A DNA stretch of 64,000 bases, from the NCBI GenBank assembly GCA_011799875.1, contig CM022297.1, positions 522,377,362-522,441,361 on the forward strand. Reading direction: 5' to 3'. The notes under the pieces are model-generated. The model searched no databases. It was not told where the DNA came from and worked only from the letters and a program-made list of their open reading frames with translations. The translations under genes and the position numbers were made by a program. Positions 11,398 through 23,228 of this stretch are shown one piece after another. Position 1 is the stretch's first letter. The number at the start of each line of letters is the position of its first letter. This DNA comes from Thinopyrum elongatum. Its lineage: Eukaryota > Streptophyta > Magnoliopsida > Poales > Poaceae.

Positions 11398-12126
11398 CTA
11401 CTTTCGGTCGAAGTGGAGGTCGAGCCAATCCTTCCTCGTCAGGTATGGTGTGCCGTGAGCTGGGTCCGGGCTGGTGCCGTCGTCGGGGTCGTTGGGGAAG
11501 ACACTCCTCCACTCGTCGACGTCGATCTCCTCGTCCTCGCAGCCCACCTCGACGCCCTCCGCACCGCCATCCTCGCCGCCTTCGACCTCGTCATCAGAGG
11601 AGAGCACGATAACCTCGCCGCCCTCCGCGCCGGCAAATATCACCCGCTCCGCCTCCACGAGCTTTGGGTGCTGCCGGCGGAGCTCTTGCATGTAGGCCTC
11701 GTCGGCGGGCTCGGCCTCGAGGTGCTCCCATGCCTCGCTGTCCTCCCACGCCATAGCCGAGCTCACAACCCCTGGCTCCGGTGGAACAAGGTCGACCGGA
11801 CGTGTGCCGAAGGGGAAATTGAGCCTAGCCGCCGCGCCGTGGTAGCGGACCTGCCAGCGGTCGTACTCCATGGCCGCGAGCTCGGCCATGTGAAAGCTAC
11901 CGAGCCACCAGTGGGTGTGGGTCTCCCGATCCATAATCTCGGCGACCCACGTCCCCCACCGCTGCTGCCGGACCCCGAGGTAGGACCTCATCGGCGGCCG
12001 GGCCCAAGGGAGGACGGGGAGGTCCTCGAACTGGCGTAGGGGCGCGACGGTGGGCGGATCGGGCGACCGGCGACGGAGGATCGATAAAGAGCCCGCGGAG
12101 GACGACGGGGACATCTCAGCGGCCAC
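11398..12126 (-). CDS. AP2/ERF-like domain protein carried by CACTA-1
   Basis: Uninterrupted 242 aa ORF starting at ATG 12126. Residues about 49-108 match the AP2/ERF fold: YLGVRQQRWGTWVAEI, then WWLGSF, then a helix-like AAMEYDRWQVRYHGAAARLN ending at FPF. The usual YRG is YLG and the usual WVAEIR is WVAEIM, so two arginines that contact DNA in ERF proteins are changed while the tryptophans remain. The C-terminal half is acidic, contains VIVLSSDDE (a SUMO-interaction-type motif) and ends in DWLDLHFDRK. It is much more GC-rich than its surroundings. It sits between the left end of CACTA-1 and a 79 bp tandem repeat, so it is probably a captured or element-encoded gene. Target genes and function are unknown. 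Confidence 0.65.
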   Translation of the reverse strand: MAAEMSPSSSAGSLSILRRRSPDPPTVAPLRQFEDLPVLPWARPPMRSYLGVRQQRWGTWVAEIMDRETHTHWWLGSFHMAELAAMEYDRWQVRYHGAAARLNFPFGTRPVDLVPPEPGVVSSAMAWEDSEAWEHLEAEPADEAYMQELRRQHPKLVEAERVIFAGAEGGEVIVLSSDDEVEGGEDGGAEGVEVGCEDEEIDVDEWRSVFPNDPDDGTSPDPAHGTPYLTRKDWLDLHFDRK

Positions 12127-12361
12127 CTCACCGGCATCGGGCGAAGAGGCCGTGATAAACCTCTTTTTGGCTATTGGCTCCTCGAGCTCTCCGGCACACA
12201 GGCAGAGGTTGAGGATGGAGGCGGCGGCAATGGCGGCGACCTACCAATGGTTTCGAGCGAGGGAGGGGTGGTGTGTATCTGTGTGAGCCGAGGTTTTGGG
12301 GAGTGTGTGGTGTTAGTGGAGGGGGGGGGGCAAGGTGGTGTTTGAGGAAATACCGCGGCAA

Positions 12362-12665
12362 CTGAAAATTTTACTAGGAGGGAGTAAAATGCCAGGCTAC
12401 TGAAAATTTGGATCAAGGGCGAGCAGCTATTTTTGAGATTGCGAGGGATGCATAGGCGGGAGTAAAATGACGGGGCAACTGAAAATTTGAATCAAGGGTG
12501 AGCAGATATTTTTGAGATTGCGAGGGATGCAGAGGCGGGAGTAACAAGGCAGGGCTACTGAAAATTTGAATTAAGGGCGAGCAGATATTTTTGAGATTGT
12601 GAGGGATGCAGAGGCGGGAGTAAAATGCCGGGGCTACTGAAAATTTGAATCAAGGGATTGAAGCA
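12362..12665. repeat. about 79 bp tandem repeat, roughly four copies
   Basis: The phrase GGAGTAAAAT with TACTGAAAATTTG and GAGATTGCGAGGGATGC recurs with starts near 12381, 12459, 12538 and 12617, a period of 78-79 bp. Degraded copies of the same words (TAGATATTTTTGAGA) continue after the solo LTR at 14465-14515. The solo LTR therefore landed at the edge of this array. Confidence 0.8.
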
Positions 12666-12729
12666 GAGCGGGAGTAACAGACATCACACACCGTCCGCAC
12701 ATACTAATCGTGTGCTATCAAACATTAAA

Positions 12730-14451
12730 TGTTGGGGAACGTAGTATTTCAAAAAAATTCCTACGATCATGCAAGATCTATCTAGGAGAAGCATAGCAAC
12801 GAGCGGGGAGAGTGTGTCCACGTACCCTCGTAGACCGAAAGCGGAAGCGTTTAGTAACGCGGTTGATGTAGTCGAACGTCTTCGCGATCCAACCGATCAA
12901 GTACCGAACGCACGGCACCTCCACGATCTGCACACGTTCAGCTCGGTGACGTCCCTCGAACTCTAGATCCAGCTGACGCCGAGGGAGAGTTTCGTCAGCA
13001 CGACGGCATGGTGACGGTGATGATGAAGTTACCGACGCAGGGCTTCGCCTAAGCACTACGACAATATGACCGACGTGGAAATCTGTGGAGGGGGGCACCG
13101 CACATGGCTAAACAATCAACTTGTGTCTATGGGGTGCCCCCTGGCCACGTATATAAAGGAGGGGAGGGAAGAGGTGGCTGGCCCAAGGGGGGCGCGCCAG
13201 GTGTGGGGAATCCTACTAGGACTCCCCAGTCCAAGTAGGATTCCCCTCCTCTTTCCTATTCCTAGTAGGAGAAGGAGGGAAGGAGGGGGGCGCCGCCCCC
13301 TCCCAGTCCAATTCGGACCAGCCCATTGGGGGGCACGCGGCCACCCCTTGAGGCCCTTCTCTCCTTTCCCGTATGGCCCATTAAGGCCCACTACTTCCCC
13401 CGGCGAATTCCCGTAACTCTCCGGTACTCCGAAAAATACCCGAATCACTCGGAACCTTTCCGATGTCCAAATATAGCCTTCCAATATATCGATCTTTACC
13501 TCTCGACCATTTCGAGACTCCTCATCATGTCCGTGATCTCATCCGGGACTCCGAACTATCTTCGGTCACCAAATCACATAACTCATAATACAAATCGTCA
13601 TCGAACGTTAAGCGTGCGGACCCTACGGGTTCGAGAACTATGTAGACATGACCGAGACATATCTCCGATCAATAACCAATAGCGGAACCTGGATGCTCAT
13701 ATTGGCTCCTACATATTCTACGAAGATCTTTATCGGTCAAACCGCATAACAACATACGTTGTTCCCTTTGTCATTGGTATGTTACTTGCCCGAGATTCGA
13801 TCGTCGGTATCCTCATACCTAGTTCAATCTCGTTACCGGCAAGTCTCTTTACTCGTTCTGTAGTGCATCATCCCGTAACTAACTCATTAGTCGCATTGCT
13901 TGCAAGGCTTCATATGATGTGCATTACCGAGAGGGCCCAGAGATACCTCTCCGATACTCGGGGTGACAAATCCTAATCTCGATCTATGCCAACCCAACAA
14001 ACACCTTCGGAGACACCTGTAGAGCATCTTTATAATCACCCAGTTACGTTGTGACATTTGATAGCACACAAGGTGTTCCTCTGGTATTCGGGAGTTGCAT
14101 AATTTCATAGTCAGAGGAACATGTATAAGTCATGAAGAAAGCTATAGCAATAAACTTAACGATCATTATGCTAAGCTAACGGATGGGTCTTGTCCATCAC
14201 ATCATTCTCCTAATGATGTGATCCCATTCATCAAATGACAACACATGTCTATGGTTAGGAAACTTAACCATCTTTGATTAACGAGCTATTCTAGTAGAGG
14301 CTTACTAGGGACTCGGTGTTTTGTCTTATGTATTCACACATGTATCAAGTTTTCAGTTAATACAATTCTAGCATGAATAATAAACATTTATCATGATATA
14401 AGGAAATATAAATAACAACTTTATTATTGCCTCTAGGGCATATTTCCTTCA
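12730..14451 (-). mobile_element. solo LTR, BARE1/WIS/Angela type
   Basis: 1722 bp, TGTTGGGGAACG at the left and ATATTTCCTTCA at the right on the plus strand, flanked by a perfect TTAAA duplication (12725-12729 and 14452-14456). It aligns along its length with the LTRs at 19623 and 26514, with more differences than those show to each other. No internal region is present, so unequal recombination between two LTRs has removed it. Confidence 0.95.
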
Positions 14452-14689
14452 TTAAAACCTTCCAGGCGGTAGATATTTTCGAGATTACAAGGCAGTAGAT
14501 ATTTTTGAGACCGGGAGGCAAGCCTCGTGGAGCCCAATCTACTGTGCTGATGTGAGTGACTTTAAGGCACGGGCGTGGCACACGGGTAGTCTGACCGAAC
14601 CGTGTCTGTTGCGTACCCAATCGTAGATGGTTTCTACATCCAACTCGTGTGCTGTTTATAAATTTGGCAAAAAGAATAACGCGGGAGAG
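14452..14689. other. CACTA-1 spacer between the 79 bp repeat and the 350 bp array
   Basis: Contains the TSD TTAAA, two degraded copies of the TAGATATTTTTGAGA phrase, and CACTA-like words such as ACCGTGTCTG and CTCGTGTGCTG. No gene is seen. Confidence 0.45.
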
Positions 14690-15189
14690 GGTCAGAACAC
14701 GAACACACTTGCATGTGGACCAAATATATGTATGAAAATGGTGGTTTGATGTTCGAATACCCAATGCACAACTTTGATGTGGCACCTGTCGCACAAAATC
14801 ATAGTATTGCCAGTCAGCCACCCCCTATGAACCCCACTTCGTGTCGGCGGTAAGGGAATCCTAGCTACGAATGCATGCCCCCAAATAGCTAGGTCTGAAA
14901 TCTCACCCTACCGTCACACAAAACCTATAGGAGTCCATCATATATATATGGTCAAACTTCCCCTTTCGCTTCCCGACAAAGGTGGACCGTGTGCCAACCC
15001 ACAAATGTGTGCTTGTGGCGCGAGATGGGTGAGACCACATACGAACCACATGCGGGTGGCCCTACTATTTGTATGAAATGGGTGTGGTGTGATATTTAAC
15101 TACCATTCACAACTTTGATGTGGCACGTGTCCCTCGCAAATTAACCGGACTTCCCCGACCCCACGGAGGTTGCAGGTAGTGCGAAGTAG

Positions 15190-15217
15190 CCCCCCCCCCC
15201 CCCACACACACACACAC
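15190..15217. repeat. poly-C / (AC)n simple repeat
   Basis: A run of C followed by an AC dinucleotide run inside one array unit. A comparable C run occurs in the last unit near 28699-28722. Confidence 0.85.
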
Positions 15218-16255
15218 GTCAGGGGGAGGGCATCTCACCAAGACGTACTGTAACACGGACCAAGCAGAATCAAACTTGGTCGTACAACCTCTCCCGCTCG
15301 TTGTTGGTCAAAGTGATGGACGTCCACACGGCCCCGCAAAATGGGCTAGCTTGTCGCCAATAACCTTGCGAGGGAGTACTGTATGAAGACAAACCCACTC
15401 TGTGCATGTGGCCCAAGTATGTATATGGAAGTGGTGTGTGTGGTGTTTGAATACCCAATGCGCAAATTTGATGTGGCACCATGCTTTGGAACTGTAAAAT
15501 CCCCACACTGAGCGAGGGTTCACGACGCGTAGCATGCGCTCAAACTTAATTAGGCTTCAATGGTCGACCTACTATACGGTAACTCAAAGCAAAGAAGAAG
15601 AATCCACCCTGGTAACCTTTCTCGTCGTTGGTCGAAATGATGGACGTCCACGCGGGCCCACGAATATATATAGGCTTGCCGCCCATAACCAAGCGAGTGA
15701 GAGTGTGTCCAAAGACAACCATTGCATGCGTGTGTCCCAAACATATTTATGGAGGTGTGTGATGCATGCATATGTGTTGAATACCCGACCCAATGCACAA
15801 CATTGATGTGGTGCATGCGTTGAAAATCGCAGAGGTCCCCACGCAGAGCAAGAGGTCGTTCATGACGTGTCGTGTGCTCGCCCCCCCCCCCCTTCGATCC
15901 AGCGGGATGGATTCATGTGTACACATGCGCTATTATATATATGTAATCTCACATCATGATCTATATCATGAGACAAACAAAAAATTAATCCCCTCCTAAA
16001 TCAAATTAGTTAACCTCTCTCGCTGTCGGTGAAAGTGATGGACCAAGCGGGCTCATAGATGGAAGCATCGCCGATAACCGCGTGAGTGAGTGCCATATAT
16101 AGGGCAACAACCATCGCGCTTGCACGTGTTCCAGAACATATATATGGAGAGGTGTGTGGTTGTGATGTTTTGAATACCTAATGCACAACTTTGATGTGGC
16201 ATTTGCCTCAAAAACCGCAAAGTCCCCACACAGAGTGAGGTTCATGTAACACCTA

Positions 16256-16298
16256 GTGTGTGTGTGTGTGTGTGTTTATATATATATATATATATATG
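16256..16298. repeat. (GT)n-(AT)n simple repeat
   Basis: A GT run directly followed by an AT run within an array unit. Confidence 0.85.
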
Positions 16299-17063
16299 CT
16301 GGTCACCCCCCCCCCTTCGACACGTACTATACACCTAGTAACATAGCCCTAAAAGAATTAATCCTCGTTGTTCGTCAAACGTACCTCTCTCTCGCTGTGT
16401 CAAAGTGATGGACGACAAACTCGTGGGCCCAGCACAGAAGCGAAGCGTACGTCGCACGCGAGTGATCATCCTATATAGGACTACGTACCACCGTCTGCAT
16501 GTGGCCCAAAGAGGTGTTTATGTGATGTTTGAATACGCAATGCACAACTTTGATGTGGCACCACATATATAGGAAACCAAAAAGCCCCCACAGAGAGCGC
16601 GAGGTTCATGATGCGTGGTATGTCCTATATGTACGCCCCCATTCGACGCGTGGTATATATGTACTTCTACTGTATAGCACAAACCAAAAAAGAATCATTC
16701 CTTGATGGTCAAATTAACCTCTCTCTCGTTGGGTCAAAGTGATGGAGGACAACCTCGCATGCCCACGGATGGAAGCGCCACACGCGAGTGAGTTCCTATA
16801 GGGCAACCACCGCCTGCATGGTATTGCGTGATGTTTGAATACCAATATAATGCACAACTTTGATGTGGCACCTGCCATGGAGCGAGGTTATGACACGCAT
16901 ATATATAGAGTATTCATGTTGCCCTCTCTTTGACATGTACATACTCCTACCATGCATATACGTAACACAAACCAAAAAAGAACCATCCTTGTTGGTCAAA
17001 TTAACCTCTCTCTCGTTGTACGTTCAACTGGTCGACGACGACCTCGTGGGCCCACAGAGAGAG

Positions 17064-19569
17064 TGAAAGAACATGCGGTGCCCCCATGTTTGGTTTTGGT
17101 AATTGATGACAATCTCTATGAACTAATGGTTGCCTTGAGTTATATTTGAAGGATTTGTCCATAGGCTTTTCTTGGAGTCCATTTGTTGGTTTCAAGGAGA
17201 GTTTGTGATGACCAAGATGCTATTCAAGGAATTACCTAAAGATTGGTCATGTGAGAGGTTGATCAAGACTAAGTCAAAGAGTGAATCAAGTTGATCAACA
17301 CACAAAGCGTAGAAGATGTACCGAGGGGGACCAAGCGATCCCATGGTATGGTAAGCATTGTCAATTACGCTTTGTGTACTAACCCATGGTCTTCGTGAGA
17401 GTTGTTTGTGGGGTTAGGTTGCGGTGTGCAAGTTCAAGTGGATCATCATGAAGAGATCACATGCTTGAAGCTTGCCGTCCATTGTGGTGACAATGGACTT
17501 GTGAAAATGTGCCAAAGAGTGGCTCACCCATAGTGGAGTATGGGGGAGCAATCAACTAGTCTTCATCGAGCGAACGCAATCAAGAAGGGTGGTCCAACTT
17601 GAGGGAGTCAAGATCGTCATCATCTAGCTCAAGTGGACTTCGTGCAAGGCAAAGGTTTGCCCTTGATAGGTTTTATATTTTACCGGTCTCATGGTGATAG
17701 TTTGGAGACCGGGTTATAGGATCGATAGCCGTACTATCAAGGGGGGCTCTCAAGTGAGTAGCTTGATCGTATCGTTCATCGAGAGCTCAAACCATTGCAT
17801 CCTTGCATCATCTTTCTTGATTCTTATTTGTATTTTATTTTTAGGTTTTAGATCTTGTGGTTATCTTCATGACAAGCTCTAGTACATCGAAAACGGACTT
17901 CATATGCTTCTTCTATCGCGTTTTCAGTGTTGGAGGTTTTACCGGTCTTTTTCGAGGAAGGGTTCTCACCATTTTCTCATGGGACTTTTCTAATTTGCTT
18001 CTTATTGATATTTCTACCAAGATTGTGTTAGCCCATGTCGTTAGCTTTCCAACAAACTTGGTTTCGTTGAATTCGGAGTCCGTTTGCAGAAGTTGTGGCA
18101 GTTTTGGTGTTCTGAAAAGGCTGCAGCGGTACTACCGCGGATTGGAGCGGATGTAATTTTTTACTACCGCTCTAGAGCGGTACTACCGCGGCTACTACAG
18201 CGGTAGTACCGCTCTGGACCAAAATCTCGTATTAGGTCTAGCGGTGGTAGGCACGGATGTATTTTTTTAGTACCGCTCGCTAGCAGTAGTACCGCTACCC
18301 TTTGCGGTAGTACTGCTATCCCAAGCGGTAGTACCGTGAGGACTAGCGGTAGTACCACTCCGGCGGTTCTACTGGCCTTTTGCCTCCTTGCTGTTGTTTT
18401 TCAAAGGGCTACTACCGCCCTAGCAGTAGTACCGCTCCTTGGAGCGGTAGTACCGCTCTGTGCGGGCTGTGAGGATAACGGTTGGATTTTCCCCCACCTA
18501 TAAAAGGGGGTCTTCTTCCCCAATGGACCTTATCTCTTTAGCTCGTGTTCTTCCCCCATTGTTTAACTTCTTCGAACTTGCTAACTCTCAATCCCTCCAA
18601 TGATTCTTGCTAGTTCTTGAGGGAAAAGAGAGAGGAGATCTAGATCCACGTTTCCACCAATCACTTTCTCCTCTAAGTGAGGAGAACCCCTTGGATCTAG
18701 ATCTTGGAGTTCTTCGTGTTCTTCTTTCGTTCTTCCTCTCATTTTCCTCCCTAGCATTAGTTGCTTTGGTGGGATTTGGGAGAGAAGGACTTGGGCACTC
18801 CGTGTGCCCTTGCCATTGCATTTGGTGCATTGGTTTGAGTTCTCCACGGTGATACGTGGAAGTGAAGTTTGAGAAGCTTATTTCTCTTGGGTGTTTGGGC
18901 ACCCTAGAGCTTGTTCCTCTTGGGTGCCTTGGCGCCCTAGACGGTTGGTGTTGTTCGGAGCTCAATCATTGTGGTGTAAAGCTCCGGGCAAGCATCGGGG
19001 TCTCCAATTAGGTTGTGGAGATCGCCCCGAGCAATTTGACGGGTACCGGTGACTGCCCCCAAGGGTTGCCAAAGTGTACGGGTTCGGTGACCGCCCCAAG
19101 GGTTGCCATTTGTATGGGTTCGGTGACCGCCCTCAAGGGTCCCTTAGTGGAATCACGGCATCTTGCATTGTGCGAGGGCGTGAGGAGATTACGGTGGCCC
19201 TAGTGGCTTCTTGGGGAGCATTGTGCCTCCACACCGCTCCAAATGGAGATTAGCATCCGCAAGGGTGTGAACTTCGGGATACATCGTCGTCTCAGCGTGC
19301 CTCGGTTATCTCTTACCCGAGCCCTTTACTTATGCACTTTACTTTGTGATAGCCATATTGTTTCTTGTCATATATCTTGCTATCACTTCGTTGTCTATCT
19401 TTCTTAGCATAAGTTGTTGGTGCACATAGGTGAGCCTAGTTGTTGTAGGTTTTGTGCTTGTCAAATTAACCGCTAGGTTTATTCCGCATTTGTTCAAGCC
19501 TTAACCGTAATTATTTTAAAGCGCCTATTCACCCCCCCCCCCCCTCTAGGCGACATCCTCGATCTTTCA
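17064..19569 (+). mobile_element. solo LTR, copia type, about 2.5 kb
   Basis: Starts TGAAAGAACATGCGG and ends CGATCTTTCA, so the ends form a short inverted repeat, and it is flanked by a perfect GAGAG duplication (17059-17063 and 19570-19574). Flanking array words join correctly across it (CCCACAGAGAGAG to TCACACGCGAGTGAG). A related LTR fragment on the minus strand lies at 57076-57773. Only one LTR is present, without primer site or coding region, which marks it as solo. The plus orientation is inferred from the LTR end matching the copia LTR in reverse complement. Confidence 0.9.
18120..18470. repeat. cluster of imperfect palindromes in the solo LTR
   Basis: Roughly ten degenerate copies of the near-palindrome GCGGTAGTACCGC in about 350 bp. 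They can pair with each other in either orientation. Copies also occur in the related fragment near 57748-57765. Confidence 0.85.
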
Positions 19570-19622
19570 GAGAGTCACACGCGAGTGAGTGTCATAGGAC
19601 AAAACCACCGCGTGCATGTGCC
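19570..19622. repeat. 350 bp array, short middle segment
   Basis: Holds TCACACGCGAGTGAGTGTC and the start of the next unit word CGTGCATGTGCC. It is stranded between the solo LTR and the BARE/WIS element, and its unit is completed at 28239. Confidence 0.8.
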
Positions 19623-21348
19623 TGTTGGGGAACGTAGTAATTTCAAAAAAATTCCTACGCACACACAGGATCATGGTGATGCATAGCAACGAGAAGGGAG
19701 AGTGTGTCCACGTACCCTCGTACACCGAAAGCGGAAGCGTTAGCACAACGCGGTTGATGTAGTCGTACGTCTTCACGATCCGACCGATCCAAGTACCGAA
19801 CGCGCGGTACCTCCGAGTTCAGCACACGTTCAACTCGATGACGTCCCGCGAGCTCCGATCCAGCAAAGCTTCACATGAGAGTTTCGTCAGCACGACGGCG
19901 TGGTGACGGTGATGATGATGCTACCGATGCAGGGCTTCGCCTAAGCACCGCTGCGATATGATCTAGGTGGATTATGGTGGGGGGGGGCACCGCACACGGC
20001 TAAGAGATCAATGATCAATTGTGTGTCTATGGGGTGCCCCCTGGCCACGTATATAAAGGATGGAGGGAGGAGGAGGCCGGCCCTCACAGGGCACGCCCAA
20101 GGTGTGGAGTCCTACTAGGACTCCCTAGTCCTAGTAGGATTCCACCTCCCACATGGAATAGGAAAAGGGGAAGGGAGAAGGAGAAGGAAGGAAGGGGGCG
20201 CCCCCTTTCCCTAGTCCAATTCGGACCAGTCCATGGGGAAGGGGCGCAGCCACCCTTGAGGCCTTTCTCTCCTTTCCCGTATGGCCCATTAAGGCCCAAT
20301 ACGAATTCCCGTAACTCTCCGGTACTCCGAAAAATACCCGAATCACTCGGAACCTTTCCGATGTCCGAATATAGCCTTCCAATATATCGATCTTTACCTC
20401 TCGACCATTTCGAGACTCCTCGTCATGTCTCCGATCTTATCCGGGACTCCGAACAAACTTCGGTCATCAAATCACATAAACTCATAATACCGATCGTCAC
20501 CAAACTTTAAGCGTGCAGACCCTACGGGTTTGAGAACTATGTAGACATGACCGAGACACGTCTCCGGTCAATAACCAATAGCGGAACCTAGATGCTCATA
20601 TTGGCTCCCACATATTCTACGAAGATCTTTATCGGTCAAACCGCATAACAACATACGTTGTTCCCTTTGTCATCGGTATGTTACTTGCCCGAGATTCGAT
20701 CGTCGGTATCTCAATACCTAGTTCAATCTCATTACCGGCAAGTCTCTTTACTCGTTCTGTAATACATCATCCCGCAACTAACTCATTAGTTACAATGCTT
20801 GCAAGGCTTATAGTGATGTGCATTACCGAGTGGGCCCAGAGATACCTCTCCGACAATCGGAGTGACAAATCCTAATCTCGGAATACGCCAACTCAACAAG
20901 TTCCTTCGGAGACACCTGTAGAGCACCTTTATAATCACCCAGTTACGTTGTGACGTTTGGTAGCACACAAAGTGTTCCTCCGGTAAACGGGAGTTGCATA
21001 ATCTCATAGTCATAGGAACATGTATAAGTCATGAAGAAAGCAATAGCAACATACTAAACGATCAAGTGCTAAGCTAACGGAATGGGTCAAGTCAATCACA
21101 TCATTCTCCTAATGATGTGATCCCGTTAATCAAATGACAACTCATGTCTATGGTTAGGAAACATAACCATCTTTGATTAACGAGCTAGTCAAGTAGAGGC
21201 ATACTAGTGACACTCTATTTTGTCTATGTATTCACACATGTATCAAGTTTCCGGTTAATACAATTCTAGCATGAATAATAAACATTTATCATGACATAAG
21301 GAAATAAAATAATAACTTTATTATTGCCTCTAGGGCATATTTCCTTCA
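19623..21348 (-). repeat. 3' LTR of the BARE/WIS-type element
   Basis: 1726 bp, TGTTGGGG to CCTTCA on the plus strand. The minus-strand purine tract AGTGGGAGAC sits just inside at 21358-21349, which identifies this copy as the 3' LTR. Confidence 0.95.
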
Positions 21349-21645
21349 GTCTCCCACTTGCACTAGAGTCAATAATCTAGTTCACATCTCCATGTGATTT
21401 AACACCAATAGTTCACATCACCATGTGATTAACACCCATAGTTCACATCGCTATGTGACCAACACTCAAAGGGTTTACTAGAGTCAATAATCTAGTTCAC
21501 ATCGCCATGTGTTTTAACACCCAAAGAGTACTAAGGTGTGATCAAGTTTTGCTTGTGAGAGAAGTTTAGTCAATGGGTCTGCCACATTCAGATCCGTATG
21601 TATTTTGCAAATTTCTATGTTTACAATGCTCTGCACGGAGCTACT

Positions 21646-21993
21646 CTAGCTAATTGCTTCCACTTTCAATATGTATCCAGATTGAGACTCTGAGTCATCT
21701 GGATCGGTGTAAAAGCTTGCACCGACATAACCTTTTACGACGAACTCTTTTATCACCTCCATAACCGAGAAATATTTCCTTAGTCCTCTTAGGTAACTAA
21801 GGATAACTTTGACCGCTATCCAGTGATCTATCCCTAGATCACTATCGTACCTCCTTGCTAAACTCATAGCAAGGCACACAACTGGTCTGGTACATAGCAT
21901 GGCATACTTTATAGAACCTATGGCTGAGGCATAGGGAATGACTTTCATTCTCTCTCTATCTTCTGTCGTGGTCTTGCTTTGAGTCTTACTCAA
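21646..21993 (-). pseudogene. BARE/WIS RNase H region
   Basis: Open for 115 codons. It contains the copia segment VIPYASAIGSIKYAMLCTRP just after RT, followed by YVGASFYTDPDDSESQSGYI, in which the RNase H active-site region is altered (relatives carry DADFQSD-like residues). It is separated from the RT pieces upstream by stops and frameshifts. Confidence 0.75.
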
Positions 21994-22303
21994 CTTTATA
22001 CCTTGAATACAGGCAAGAACTCTTTCTTTGACTGATACTTTTTGAACTCCTTCAAAACTTTGTCAAGGTATGTGCTTTGTGAAAGTCTTATTAAGCGTCT
22101 CGATCTATCCCTATAGATCTTGATGCTCAATACTTAAGCAGCTTCACCTAGGCCTTTTATTGAAAAATTCTTATTCAAGAATCCTTCTATGCTATCCAGA
22201 AATTCTATATCATTTCCAATCAGCAATATGTCATCCACATATAATATCAGAAATGCTTCAGAGCTCCCACTCACTTTCTTGTAATACAGGCTTCACCATA
22301 AGT

Positions 22304-22741
22304 CTATATAAAACCATATGCTTTGATCGCCTTATCAAAGCGTATATTCCAACTCCGAGATGCTTGCACCAGTCCATAGATGGATCGCTGGAGCTTGCAC
22401 ACTTTGTTAGCACCTTTAGGATTGACAAAACCTTCTGGTTGCATCATATACAACTCTTCTTTAATAAATCCATTAAAGAAATGTAGTTTTGACATCCATT
22501 TGCCAGATTTCATAAAATGCGGCAATTGCTAACATGATTCGGACGGACTTAAGCATCGATACGAGTGAGAAAATCTCATCGTAGTCAACACCTTGAACTT
22601 GTTGAAAACCTTTTGCGACAATTCGAGCTTTGTAGATAGAAACACTACTATCAGCGTCTGTCTTCCTCTTGAAGATCCATTTATTCTCAATGACTTACCG
22701 ATCATCGGGCAAGTCAACCAAAGTCCATACTTTGTTCTCAT
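22304..22741 (-). pseudogene. BARE/WIS reverse transcriptase fragments
   Basis: Two short open pieces in different frames (22525-22304 and 22741-22529) read as copia RT. KLHFFNGFIKEELYMMQPEG corresponds to the TAFLNG segment, and VCKLQRSIYGLVQASRSWN follows it. The remaining RT towards 22000 is present only as interrupted sequence. No intact YVDD block survives in an open frame. Confidence 0.7.
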
Positions 22742-23228
22742 ACATGGATCCCATCTCAGATTTCATGGCCTCAAGCCATTTCGCGGAATCTGGGCTCATC
22801 ATCGCTTCCTCATAGTTCGTAGGTTCGTCATGGTCTAGTAACATGACTTCCAGAATAGGATTACCGTACCACTCTGGAGCGGAACGTACTCTGGTTGACC
22901 TACGAGGTTCTGTAGTAACTTGATCTGAAGTTTCATGACCATCATCATTAGCTTCCTCACTAATTGGTGTAGGCATCACTGGAATTGATTTCTGTGATGA
23001 ACTACTTTCCAATTCAAGAGAAGGTACCACTACCTCATCAAGTTCTACTTTCCTCCCACTCACTTCTTTCGAGAGAAACTCCTTCTCTAGAAAGGATCCA
23101 TTCTTAGCAACAAATATCTTGCCTTCGGATCTGTGATAGAAGGTGTACCCAACAGTTTCTTTTGGGTATCCTATGAAGATGCACTTCTCCGATTTGGGTT
23201 CGAGCTTATCAGGCTGAAGCTTTTTCAC
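22695..23228 (-). pseudogene. BARE/WIS integrase C-terminus to RT linker
   Basis: 177 codons open. CIFIGYPKETVGYTFYHR is the conserved copia segment after integrase. TTEPRRSTRVRSAPEWYG and EAMMSPDSAKWLEAMKSEMG lead into RT. It ends at a stop after WTLVDLPDDR. Confidence 0.8.

Larger units (their letters stand above)
14690..17063. repeat. degenerate tandem array, about 350 bp units (first part)
   Basis: The phrase TTTGAATACCCAATGCACAA followed by CTTTGATGTGGCAC recurs in degraded form near 14740, 15100, 15455, 15800, 16190, 16545 and 16855, a spacing of about 310-390 bp. Each unit also carries TTAACCTCTCTCGTTG, a GATGGACGACAACCTCG-like segment, a CACGCGAGTGAGTG segment, and C-rich runs after GAGGTTCATGACGCG. 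Units are divergent in length and sequence. No ORF is conserved between them. The array is cut by two retrotransposon insertions and continues at 19570-19622 and 28239-28732. Confidence 0.8.

Noticed and set aside
11413..12039. 208-codon plus-strand ORF
   Set aside because: It overlaps the AP2-like ORF on the other strand and has low-complexity composition with no domain.
17064..19569. LTR start at TGTTTGGTTTTGG (17087) instead of 17064
   Set aside because: Only the start at TGAAAGAACATG gives a perfect 5 bp TSD (GAGAG) and ends that mirror CGATCTTTCA.
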